This document shows positions 53,843 to 64,000 of a DNA stretch of 64,000 nt, piece by piece. The translations under genes were made by a program, and so were the position numbers. How positions within the stretch are numbered: the stretch's first letter is position 1; each line of letters opens with the position of its first letter. Source of the DNA: Endothia cerciana (lineage: Eukaryota; Ascomycota; Sordariomycetes; Diaporthales; Cryphonectriaceae); assembly GCA_026119935.1 (NCBI GenBank), contig JALRMH010000021.1, forward strand, positions 558,001 to 622,000, in the 5' to 3' direction. The notes below the pieces were generated by a model, which had not been told where the DNA came from, ran no database searches, and saw only the letters and a list, made by a program, of their open reading frames with translations.

Positions 53843-55122
53843 TCATATCAGGTTCTCCTCGCCTTTGGCCTCAAGAGGCTTCCTCGCGACCATCAGGAAC
53901 ATGGGCGTGAACAGCCTCTCCTTACCACCCAGAACCAGTGCTTCCGCCGCCTGGGCAAGGCTGTCACCCGTCTTCTTCGTGCCCGGCGGGGCCAGCCTCA
54001 GCGTCTCAAGGGTCCCCATGAACCCGTGTGCCAGCCAGCGCCCCCACCTCGTCATCCTGAACGTGCCCAGCACATCCCACACGTTGGTCGCGTACCCCCG
54101 GCCGCTGCCGTCCAGCGGCCAGTACCACGGCGCTGGGTCCACCCCGTCGACAAAGCGCTCTGCCAGGTCCTCCGCCTCCAGCAGCTCGAAGCCCGCCGCC
54201 TTGATCGCGGCCAGGGCGTCCCCGGCCTTGACCATGTTCGCGATGCCGTCGCCCTGCTCGATGTCCAGGCGGCACTTGCGGTGGTGCAGGTTGTCGTTGT
54301 CGTACCTGTCTGTCATGACCCACTCGTACACGCCGAACACCCCGCCGGGCTTGAGCACCCTGTAGACCTGGCTGTAGACGCCCTCAAGGCTCGGCGCGTG
54401 CACCGTCGCCTCGATCGCGTACACGGCGTCGAAGGTCCCCTCGTCGAAGGGCAGCCGCATGAAGTCGCCCACGACGAAGCGGCAGTTGCCCGCGAGGCCG
54501 TCCTGCTCCGCGTACCGTGTGGCCCGCTGCACCTGGTACTCGTTGATGGTGATGCCCGTGATGTAGGCGCCCGTGAACTTGGCGATCTCCCGCGCCGGCC
54601 CGCCGACGCCGCAGCCCACGTCGAGGACCTTCATCTTCGGCCTGATGCCGATCGCGTGCGCGAGGTAGTGCTCGTGGCGCGCGATGGCGGCCGCGAAGGC
54701 CTCGCGCGGGCCGAAGCGGCAGAAGTGGAACGACTGGGACCAGCCGTACTCGTAGAAGTCGGTGGCGAGGTTGTAGTATTGCCTCGTGAGGGAGGCGTAG
54801 TCCTTTGTGCGGTCCTGGAGGCGAGGGTTCTCGTTTTAGTGAAGTGGCCGTTGAGAGCGGAGGTGTATGAGGGACTGCGGGATGGGAGTGAGATGAGACG
54901 GCCGGGGGCTCAACAGTGACTTACAGCCCTGGTGGCCTCGGTCTCGTCCTTCGCCTCCTTGTTATCCCAGTGCTGGAAGTACTCGTCCACTGCCGCCCGC
55001 TGCGCCTCCTTGTCCTTCTTCAGCATGGCTGAGAAGCCCGCGTCTGTCGTGGCGGTCCCTCTGTGCATGGTGTTTTCGAAAGTCATGTCCCTGGCCAGGG
55101 CGACATCTTGACCGGGTGCCAT
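53843..55122 (-). CDS. ERG6: Sterol 24-C-methyltransferase
   Basis: Transfers a methyl group from SAM to C-24 of zymosterol or lanosterol-type sterols in ergosterol synthesis, at the ER or lipid droplets; 389 residues. Exon 1 is 55122-54925, the intron 54924-54815 (110 nt), and exon 2 54814-53843. The SAM motif I is VLDVGCGVGGPAREIA at about 128-143. Sterol methyltransferase signatures are YGWSQSFHFCRFGPREAF (the YEYGWGxSFHF block), ITGITINEYQVQRA, DFMRLPFDEGTFDAVYAIEATVHAP and YEWVMTDRYD. The start MAPGQDVALARDM fits the family; an upstream in-frame Met (55194) adds 24 residues and is less likely. It closes the housekeeping block before the accessory-like right end. Confidence 0.95.
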
Positions 55123-56604
55123 CTTGAAGTGCGAGTTTCTGTCTTGAGGAACTGATGGCGCAACACAGATGCTTCTAAGGGTGACTCTGCGCACGATGAG
55201 AGAGGATGCTACTACTCGAAGGCTTGAGAATAATGATAATGGTCCTGGAGATGGGCTACAAGCTGGTCACAGACATCTTCTCAAACGGCTTGGATGTTGT
55301 CTTTAAATTGCAAAGCATCAATACCGTGAACCCGAATACTGGGAAGCCTGACCAATGGCGTGTAAGTGTTCCCGAATACGCCATTTTGGTCAGCATGAAT
55401 CCGAATACGACAGCACCGCAAGCCAGCCGCAGGAAGGGTCAATTTAAGCTAGGGCTTCTCGAACGAATTGAACGTCTACGTTAATCCGGCGGTCTACTCC
55501 GGCTTCCAGAGGTTCTTTTATTGTTCACTTCTGTCAGAAAACCCCCGTGGCACGAAGCAGTGTATGTCCAATCTCCGGGAGGTTTTTCGATTGCTGATAT
55601 GAAATACGTGGAGCCGTCTGGCCATAATTAGGGGGCTGCTCGGGTTGGGGCCTACGGAGCCACGCCCGACCCTATGCAAGGCTGGAGCCATCTCAGGTTT
55701 GATAGATACAGATATCGAATGCCTGTTTATGACCCCCAAGAATAACTCTTGAATGCGTCTCATAGTTGAACAACTACGTGTCATCTTGTGCTCAAGCGCT
55801 GAGAGCGGACAGGACGCCCAGCGGATTGAGGGATCCCTAGGGATTCCACCCCAAACAAATCACTTGTGCACAAAGGCTACCGAATTCAGTACTTAGCGCT
55901 ATGCCATCAACTTACTTGCTGATAAGAGGTGGGGATATTGCCAGCACATCGTGCCCCACGATCCACCTCCCCCTCATGCTCTTAAACGAGTCTTTACGTA
56001 TAGAGCAGCACCATTGGTTATCACATTTCGTGAGATCTTCCGTGGCCTTGGATACAATTTACGATCATTTTAAGGTGGCATCCCTTGTTTGTCTTACTTG
56101 CCACGACACCACAGATCTGAACCGAAGAAGTCGGCCCCTCTATGTACATGAGCTTGGAATAGACCCAGAGACTTGCTGTGGAAGGTTCGTGCTTTGAAAA
56201 GTTGGTTTTATTGTTGTGACATTTCTACATATTTCTGTTCTCGTTTCAAGCAAGCTACGGTCAAGGTTATCCACCTCAAAGGAAGCCAATTTATTCCCAC
56301 CGGAGTTTCAACAGCGATACGGCCGACATATTGGCAGCAAATCACAAACCTACTGATCAAGACGGACTCGCGGACATGGCCGAATGACTTGAATTCCACT
56401 TGCAGTCTCACACATTACTGCGCATTTCTTTTCCAATTATGTAGATCAGACGTAGCAGCTGTGCCTCCTGCTCTCCTTGTAAGCCTCAACTTATATCTGA
56501 TTACAGCAGCCTTCCATATGTGCCCTTGAACATCCTAATAATAAAGCTGTAAAGGCATCGGTGAATTTCCTGAGATGTCTGCCGGATGTACCTCTCCCTG
56601 ACCT
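55123..56604. other. Lower-GC intergenic region
   Basis: Starts as the ERG6 promoter, then AT-richer DNA. ORFs at 55206-55484 and 56173-56529 have no family resemblance. AATACG-containing short repeats occur at about 55333-55412. No supportable gene. Confidence 0.5.
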
Positions 56605-58499
56605 TCAGTCCTCATCCCGGTGCATTGAACCGCTCAAAACTGTTCCTAGCATCCCTAGGATCGCCCGACGCGTATCATCCTGCTTATCCTCCGGAAGATC
56701 ACGAATGGCGACAGCCAAGTTGATGATGCCTCGATCGATATCCGCAGGTAAGCGCCAAGACGAGAAGATGGTTGTCATACGGCTTGTGAAACTTGCTTGG
56801 TCTTCCTGGGGTAGCTGGCGGACAGCGATCAAAGTCTCAAAGGCTTGAGTGACCACATTATTGCTGATAGTGGGCTGCTGATGAGAGGCCGTGAGTGGTA
56901 GCTGTGAGCCTCTGACTGGAAGTTGTGTGAGACTTGCCGTGGCGGTGGTGTCGGCTGTGGGAGGGGGGGGGTTGTGAGAAGGCTCCTTGCGAGCATGGAG
57001 ACCTTCATGTTGATGAGACACTTGACCCCGGGTTGTTGAAGTTGTAATCCCTCCCTTCGCTGTTACAGTACCTGTGATAGACGCTAGTGGCTGCCCAACA
57101 CGTGGTAATAGATCCCGCTGGTCGTGGTCCTGCCTCGGTGCAACAGAAGCCATGGAGGTCAGATACGGCCAGCTTCGGACATTCTGTGCCCTGTGCGACG
57201 AAGGGTAATACATTGCTTCGTGCTTGTTGTTTCTTGTTGTCTGTGGGGTCAGCTTCCACTGCTGAAGGTCGTCCGAGGTCATGACCGCCAACTCGGAAGG
57301 AGTCAAGACCCCAGTGCGAAATCCAAGAAATAAGTCACTGCTCTTCTTCAAAGCCGCGGAAAGTGCTCGTATCTGGTTGAAATAGTCACATAGCCGCTGA
57401 TGAGACTCAAATGCAGCACGTTCGGCTTCGACAGCAAGCCGCTCTCGAGCGTCATCCTGCAATGGCGTCCGGCCGTTCTCTCCGCTGCACATATATGTCT
57501 CGTCGGCACATATCAGTGCTCTTCGAATTTGCCTGGCCGGATTCTTGTAAATATCGGGTAGCTGGGATATGAAAGATATCTTCTCGTGGGAAATCCGTTG
57601 AGGTGGACTAGCAGCCGGTTCTGCCGTCTCACTGTCGTGCTCACTTTGGGCGCGTCGAGGAGGAGTCGAGTCTGCTAGCATATGCGGGGCTTCTGTGGGG
57701 GTTCTGCTGTTGTTAGTTACCGTATGCGGTATGAAGCCTTGAAAGAGCTATAATGTTGCTCGTACCCTAGCAAGAAAACGTAGCAGCACCTCGTGCCGAC
57801 CGTTTGATACAGCTCCTGATACTGGACAGCTTCCGGCGGTAGCACTGTGCAGCTCAACCGGCGTTCCTGATCACCAGATGTCCTGCAGCGATCGCAAAGG
57901 GCCTGGATGCCGACGGCTCTAATTAGGATTGTGATCACCCTGAGGTAGCGGCGACAGTGTTTTAGATTAATCCCCTGAGCCCACTCTTGGCTCACATCTC
58001 GCTTTCTGGGGAGCTCCATGATTTGAAGAAGTGCTTTTCTCTCCTGAATACTGGTGCTTCTTAAAAGGTTTTTCAAGAGCAAATTGGGAAAATAGGGTCT
58101 AGACCATGTGTCCCACAGCTCGAACAAGCTATAGGATTGCTGCTCTGTGTAGGGCCCCTCCTCGCCGCCGCCTTGGTGTGTCTGTGGCCATGGTTCTTCC
58201 GAGTCTCCTTCTCGTGTTTGAGGAGCTCCCTGCTCGGCCCGCCCCTGGAGGTGTCCTCCTCCTGTGGGACGATCGGCCTTTCGTTGGATGTGTTGCGGTG
58301 GGTTTACCAACTCGGTGCCTCGAGGTAGATGACAAGCATTGCTGTAGTCATCATCGCTGAAGTCATTATCGATGATTTCATATACGTGACGCTGTTGGCG
58401 ATGCCGTTGGCGCCTTTTCAAAGCCATGGGCTCATCGCTGGTCCGTGACCCAGAGTCTTCATCGCTAACATGCCCTCTAGCCATACTGCTTGCCATCAT
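56605..58499 (-). CDS. Putative nuclear protein with Cys-rich and TFIIS-central-domain-like segments
   Basis: Two long open frames on the minus strand join as one gene: exon 1 58499-57766, intron 57765-57704 (62 nt, donor GTACGA, branch CTAAC, acceptor CAG), exon 2 57703-56605; 610 residues. Exon 1 begins Ser/Asp/Arg-rich, contains a helical part (SLFELWDTWSRPYFPNLLL) and ends with a Cys-rich part (ALCDRCRTSGDQERRLSC, GTRCCYVFLLG) reminiscent of fungal DUF3716-type sequences. Exon 2 at about residues 300-393 (ARQIRRALICADETYMCS to LFLGFRTGVLTPSELAVM then TSDDLQQW) resembles the TFIIS central domain, where the last part aligns with G-x-ISPxxLAxMTSEEM. The rest is low-complexity with a short C-terminal helical region. 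Function in transcription or chromatin is inference. If the intron is not used, two separate proteins of 260 and 358 residues would result. Confidence 0.6.
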
Positions 58500-60058
58500 C
58501 CTGTCTGTCGGACCTTGTGAGGGTTGACCTCAACGCCTTTGATTAAATCTTGGCGATGATGGTAGCATGGCCCTCTGTCCAGAGCGTTTGCCAGAAGATA
58601 TCAAGTCGGTAAGCCCCTTCCTCGTCGCCGGAAAACTACGCCCCAGAGCCAGCACTTTGCAATCAACGAGTTTTGAGAAACGCTGAAAAGAACAGAACTA
58701 AAAAAGAGGAAATAAGAAATAATGAAGAGAAGAACATACCGGGGAGGTCGGCGTATGTCTGTTGGTCAAGAAGCTTTCAGTCTGCAAACACGTTGAAGTG
58801 TGGTCTGAGATCAGGAGATCAGGCAGCCATCTGGAAATTGACCAGCTTATCTGTGCATGCAGCTGCTAAGCAGTCATTCGTTCATATTCTGCACGATTTC
58901 AATAGAGGCATGTGCCTATTCGTGGGCGTTCGCCACCCAGCCGGGGAACGCCCAAGGTGATACAAGGCGGGCAGCTGATGGCGGACAGTCTGGCAGCTGC
59001 AGCCATATTACTGCTCCACTCCAGGAGAACGCAAGTCATTACGGATGACCAGAGCCGATTGAGGATACCTTACGTCGTAATAGAGGTCCCACTTTCCACC
59101 TAAATAGAAACCTCTCGCTCTTGTTCAAACGAGGCCTCTAGTAAGTATTCGGACTGCCCCAACGTCCATGGATGCTCAGGTGTTAGGAACCTTCAGTATC
59201 TGCCGCCCAGATAGGCAGAACCGGTTGATCTATTCATATGTGATGGACTGATCTTCGACTAAGCCTGGCCGATCCCGCTATTCGCCCTAGAAGATGCGAT
59301 GGGTTAGGGGGTGGAGCTCTTTTTGTATCAATCTCCATCGCCAGTCTCATTGCTTATTTCAGAAATCCAATTTCTGAACATGACAAAAGTGATAGTTTAT
59401 TCAGAGCTTCGGAACTCACCATTAACTATTTTTATATTCTCAGCAGCCATCTGATTAGCCCTAGTACTGAGCCACTGTGTCAGTGGCACGGGGTCTCTTC
59501 TGCGCTGCCGTATTGATACAAAGTCTGCTTGTAGATAGGGCGGATAAACTCTGAAAGGCTACAGATGTCAGTATAGATACGAACAACGAGGAAGATGAAG
59601 ACTCTGTATTATAAACTGTCAATGGTTGAGTCTTGTGGTGTACCACGACAGTAAAGGCTCCTCTCCTCCACTGACTTATTGCGACGACCATATCAGAACT
59701 CGAGGAATCTATGTATTATGGATCTGTTATATCCATTGATTATCTATGCTCCTGTACTTGATGAGGTGCTTGATAACAGACTTTGTGCTTCATAACATGA
59801 AGCAGGGTAGTCTCTGGTTCTATCCACCTTACCGAGAGACCGTATCTCGCAGCATATTGGAAACTTGAGAATAGCTGTCCTTGCTGATAGAAATTGACAC
59901 ACCACTCCTTCGGTTGGAAACCAGACTGGATGGAGAAACCACCGTGAACGGTGTGTTGATTATCAATTGACAACCGTCTTCCGCTCCAGAGGCCGTGCCA
60001 TGTGGGCTCGGTACTCAGGGCAACTCAACTCCGATCGCTCCAGTCATGCTGTCTCGGG
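58500..60058. other. Lower-GC intergenic region
   Basis: 1.56 kb upstream of the TFIIS-like gene. A 78-codon minus-strand ORF at 59740-59973 (RWIEPETTLLHVMKHK) is protein-like but unrecognised. No supportable gene. Confidence 0.5.
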
Positions 60059-61126
60059 TCACAGGCTGGAAAGCCAGCCAAGCAGTTCTTTATGGAAACA
60101 CTCAGGATTTTCAATCTGTGGCGCATGCCCTAGATCCGGGAACTGAATCAGAGTGCTGTTCGGAATCAAGGCTGCAGCTTCGGGTCCCAAAACACTGTAG
60201 TTTCCTATCACTGCCTGGACCGAGGCAGGTGACCACTTCTTTCCGATGGCGGTGTTGTCCTTGTCCCCAATCACCAACAACGTCCGAGGTGTTAACAGAG
60301 GGAATTCATAGATAACGGGCTGGGTGAAGATCATGTCGGTGGTCTGAGCTTGATTATAGATAAACTGTTGACGCTCGGACCCATAATAGATGTTGTACAG
60401 CATCGTGACCCATTCATCATACTCTGCCTTCCAGGTGTTGACATAGTATGTGTTCTCCTCGTAGGACATAATTGAGTCCCGTGTTGTAGCATTCTCTGTA
60501 ACCCAACCATCGTCGATGCTTTCGTACGGGACGCCTTTGTCCTGCCAGTCCTCTAAACCAAGCGGGTTCACCATAACGAGAGCCGCCATGTTGGTAGGGT
60601 ACGTGAGGCCGTAACGGGCTGCAAGCATCCCGCCTGTGCTGTGGCCAACGATGGTGGCGTTGTAGATTCCCAGCTCCAGCAATAGGCTGTTGGTGTTCAA
60701 TGCCAGCTGTTGAAACGTGAATTGGTATCCCACGGGCTTAGTAGATTTGCACCAGCCCACTTGGTCGGGCACCACCACCCGGTACCCGGCGCCTGACAGT
60801 TCGCGGATTGTCTCGTTCCACGTCGCCCCGCAGAAGTTCTTGCCATGGAAGAGCACGGCAACCTTTTCTGCCGAAGTTGTGTTGCCGAGAGAAGTCGTGC
60901 TGTTGGGTGCGGGTGGGATATCCATGAAAGCCATTTCCATAGGTTTCCGCTGGGAGGTGAATTTGTAGACCTTGAGTGGGTATGGATATGTGAAGTTCGA
61001 GCCGTTCAGGTCATCAGGCTGGGGGCTTTCGTCGATATAGCCTCCTCCTCCACCCACAGACCCTATTGCTCGGACTGTAGTGGTTGCCAGTAGGCATATA
61101 GAGATCACTCGGTCTAGACCTACCAT
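60059..61126 (-). CDS. Secreted alpha/beta hydrolase
   Basis: A single-exon gene for a 355-residue serine hydrolase, probably secreted. I chose the Met at 61126 because it is followed by a typical signal peptide (VISICLLATTTVRAIGS); an upstream in-frame Met at 61183 would add 19 residues that mask it. Alpha/beta-hydrolase features: oxyanion-hole HGKNFCG, VVVPDQVGWCKSTKP after strand 4, nucleophile elbow GHSTGGM, a cap region rich in Tyr and Trp, the acid strand TLLVIGDKDNTA with Asp, and the catalytic His in PDLGHAPQIE. Six or so N-glycosylation sequons (NST, NTT, NET, NAT) fit secretion. The substrate is unknown; epoxide-hydrolase/esterase-like members are nearest in pattern. Codon usage is less GC-biased than in the housekeeping block, consistent with an accessory region. 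Confidence 0.88.
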   Translation of the reverse strand: MVGLDRVISICLLATTTVRAIGSVGGGGGYIDESPQPDDLNGSNFTYPYPLKVYKFTSQRKPMEMAFMDIPPAPNSTTSLGNTTSAEKVAVLFHGKNFCGATWNETIRELSGAGYRVVVPDQVGWCKSTKPVGYQFTFQQLALNTNSLLLELGIYNATIVGHSTGGMLAARYGLTYPTNMAALVMVNPLGLEDWQDKGVPYESIDDGWVTENATTRDSIMSYEENTYYVNTWKAEYDEWVTMLYNIYYGSERQQFIYNQAQTTDMIFTQPVIYEFPLLTPRTLLVIGDKDNTAIGKKWSPASVQAVIGNYSVLGPEAAALIPNSTLIQFPDLGHAPQIENPECFHKELLGWLSSL

Positions 61127-64000
61127 TTTCGCGGTTCGGTGAGCTGTAAGAGCTTGAAAGTTTCGACAGAAAAAGTTCGGCACCGCAGAATTAGCTTGAA
61201 ATTATTGGAGAGATTGCACCCAGGGTGTACGATCTAAGAGACCAAAAAAGCGTGTGATAAATATATTGAATAAGATCTGTAAGAGACAAGGCGCTGATTA
61301 CTCAAGGAGGGGTAATGCGTCAACGAATCTAGCCACCCTGTTTTCTGTGCCTGAGGGTAACGTCGCCAGTGGGGTTAGCTCATTACTAACATGAGGGGTG
61401 AGATAATTCAGCAGCTCGGCGCAGTTTCCTACAAAAATACGTTATCGCCGGCGTGCATTCGCATTGTGCAATGAGAATATACAACAGATGGCGAACATTT
61501 GACAACCCGAACCCCGAGGCTGGACGCCTTTAAGGAGTATATACGATGATAATCATAGCGCAGATGCTCGTATCTAACTCTCATGTGACCCTCTGCCCCT
61601 TCATCTGATATACGGCCGTGGGTAAGCGAGAGCGTGCCCGACAGACTCACAACTGTGCTGCCTATAGTATGGAAAAGAGATATGGTGACAGAATCGTCAA
61701 ACGACCCACTTTAATCATATAAGTCTACAGGTTAGCTTGATCGACGACCAGGGCCCATACTCCCTGGCTTTGGCGAATGTTGAAGACAAGTGTGGTATTC
61801 CTGCGAGCTCCGCGAACGATAACCATTGAGTATTGTCAAAATGATTGAAGAAGATGAGTCGCCGAATCGTCTTCCTCTAGTGGCATCGCCGTTCTGTTGA
61901 CACCGCCCCTGGATCAGACTTGTTCAGATCACATGAACAGTCAGCCATTTTAGTCTCCAATGTCATGCCAAAGATGGTCTGAGATTTTCTAGCAACAAGT
62001 TCTCATACCTGTTCGTCTCGGCTCTTTCTTTTAGACTTTGCGAAGAACGCACTGTTGAGACTCGATCTGCTGAGTGTGTTTTGATAAGTATACTGACCCT
62101 CCCCCCCTCCCCCCCCAAAAAATTGTTCTAACAAAGAGTACAAGAGGTAGGACCGCAATTTGCCCGCGGCATAGCGTGTTTACTAAGGCTGTAAGTCTCT
62201 TCATAGAAGCACGGAATTAGCTGCGCTCATTCAAGCGATCCGGAGGAGCTAATATCCCATGGAATCAGTTGATGGATCCTGTTCGGTAATATATCGATTG
62301 TCTCAAGCAATCTGCAACGGCGGTGAAGTGCGTGAAAGCCTTCGAGGCACGTACTATACGCTCGAACTGGGAAATGTCTGGCCTTCTACTGACGTAATCA
62401 CCAACCAGACTTGGGCTGCGGGGCCAAGTCCGGTATACGTGCTTCGACCTGGCTCCCACCTCACCAACCGCCCAGCAGCTATTGTAAATCACTTCCGGCC
62501 TTACTCGATACGCATGAAGCGGAACAGTCTTCAGCAAGACTAGAAGCATATGAGATTGGGCGAAGACAGAGGGCTTCCAGCGCAGATGTTTCTTATCGCA
62601 TACTGAAAGTCTGGCCGACACGCTGGGCCCTGCCCTCTTATCGAGGCCTGTCCTGCTGACTTTCAAATGCCCGAAGAATGCCCTCTGAGAACACCGACTC
62701 GATAGTCTGGTCCGTCCAAACCATGAAGTTCATAAAGGCCCTCCTACCTCACACTCTTCGAATTACATATAAATGCATAGTCTGGACACGGCTTTATTAC
62801 TATGAAGGATCAGGACGACCGCTGTCTGATGAGGTTCGTAACATCACGTCACCAGGAGACTGGTTCAAAATCATGGAGTCGTGCTCCGGGTAGGGCGCCT
62901 TGTCGCCGAAATGTCCCGACCGTCCATGGATAAGGAGAAGCGCGCTAGAATGATGGGAATAAGCTATGCGGCGGCGCCCTAAGCGTTCTTGAAGGCCTCA
63001 TCTTATGGGATGTGGAGAAGAGGGCGCCGGAATTTATTCATCGACAACGACGGCGTCATCCACTCGCGGGAAGATGAGAAGGGATAGCCGGAACCTCCGG
63101 GTACTGCTAGCTGTTCTATTCATCTCTGATCAGCCCGGTTTCTCGAAAGACCCGCGGTGCGATAGCTGTTCCTCTACCTCTGCCTAGGTCGAGCGTAGCG
63201 TGGCCATTTTGATCCTAGGCTTCTTCTCCTTGTTAAATACCCCCTCGTGCTGATTATCAAGCGAATAAGCTACAAACTTCGCAAGGCTCACTGAACGCCT
63301 TCAACTAGTTATGCGTTTTCGACGGAGCCGGCGAAATACCGGTCCGTTCATACAAAGCTGTCTGTCCGGCATTACGCCAATCGACCATCCCGGCAGTTGC
63401 CTACGCCTTGCGCCCCGTAATCATCAGACACAGCATCGAAGACGTGTCGACAAGCATGCAGTCAGAACGAATGATAAATCAATGGATAGAACCAATGGGC
63501 ACCCACCGAGAACCTTGGGGGAATCACTAAGCACTGAAAAAAAACCAACCGCAGGCCAGATGGAAGCCTTGGCGGATTTATCAGCTACTGGAGCTATGCC
63601 TGGAGCTAACAACGCTGAAGATGCCACTAACATCATGTGTGATGGTGTAGGACTCATCCTCGTAAGCTCAGCCCTAGATCCTTGGACACCTATCAAGATG
63701 GGGGCCTTCCAACGACTTGGCTCTGACGAAGCCAGGCGAGCTTTTTGAGCCATCTGCAAGATCACCGTAACTCCGGCACATAACTGCGTATCAGCGCATT
63801 TACCGATGGCTCCATCGTCGCAATTCTGCGGAATCTGATTGGTTGCCGATGTCATGGAGAACCCCCAGCCCAAACCGGATCTACTTAGGGCTGAAAGGAT
63901 CTTTTCGCATTGTCAGCCGGGACTTTCGCACACGCCGATAGCCTTCACTCATTCACATCTCTGGACCATCGGAAACCCCTAATAGGGATGGCACTGGAAA
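61127..64000. other. Gene-poor right end
   Basis: 2.9 kb upstream of the hydrolase. ORFs on both strands at 62265-62666, 62678-62893 and 63311-63873 overlap one another in opposite directions and resemble no family. A C-run/A-run lies at about 62100-62121. I see no supportable gene, RNA or complete mobile element. Confidence 0.5.

Noticed and set aside
63311..63873. Overlapping opposite-strand ORFs of about 145-149 codons
   Set aside because: Both strands are open over the same bases; neither product resembles a known protein and there is no start context to prefer one.

Overview
The window is nuclear DNA of a filamentous ascomycete, most likely a Sordariomycete; the species cannot be named from sequence alone. 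The evidence is spliceosomal introns mostly of 57-170 nt with GTRNGT donors, CTNAC-like branch points and YAG acceptors; GC-rich coding exons against more AT-rich spacers; and ascomycete-type genes (Zn2Cys6 factor, PTH11/rhodopsin-type receptor, MAL-type permease, DUF5672 protein, TAF11, ERG6, CDC8, GTP cyclohydrolase I). Exon coordinates were built by hand from splice signals and frame continuity. Homopolymer G/C tracts of 9-16 nt and triplet microsatellites are unusually frequent in introns and spacers.

Layout. 1-760: 5' part of a phenol-hydroxylase-like FAD monooxygenase, running off the left edge. 3-15 kb: a sugar/inositol uptake and catabolism neighbourhood with a sugar porter, a small unknown ORF, myo-inositol oxygenase, a Zn2Cys6 regulator and a MAL-type alpha-glucoside permease sharing a divergent promoter with the regulator. 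15.5-18.5 kb: a secreted protein of unknown activity and a decayed repeat-containing secreted protein. 18.5-24.2 kb: gene-poor DNA with a RIP-like MFS transporter relic. 24.2-28 kb: convergent DUF5672 protein and four-pass membrane protein. 29-30.3 kb: a conserved fungal ORF with one internal stop, joined to a fragment of a GH27 alpha-galactosidase. 31.5-35.4 kb: a single-pass, cysteine-rich sensor-like protein and a D-2-hydroxyacid dehydrogenase. 38.4-39.7 kb: a rhodopsin/PTH11-type membrane protein. 39.7-45.2 kb: gene-poor, ending in a pyrimidine-rich promoter.

45.2-55.1 kb is a compact housekeeping block: a KEN-box protein, dTMP kinase, GTP cyclohydrolase I and TAF11 back to back, then ERG6. 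55-64 kb is lower-GC, gene-poor and accessory in character. It holds a two-exon gene with a TFIIS-central-domain-like segment next to a Cys-rich segment, a secreted alpha/beta hydrolase, and long stretches with no recognisable gene.

Most interesting for follow-up: the inositol-oxygenase/transporter/regulator neighbourhood; the repeat-protein relic at 17.9-18.5 kb; the stop-containing gene spliced onto a GH27 fragment at 29.2-30.3 kb; and the TFIIS-like gene at 56.6-58.5 kb.
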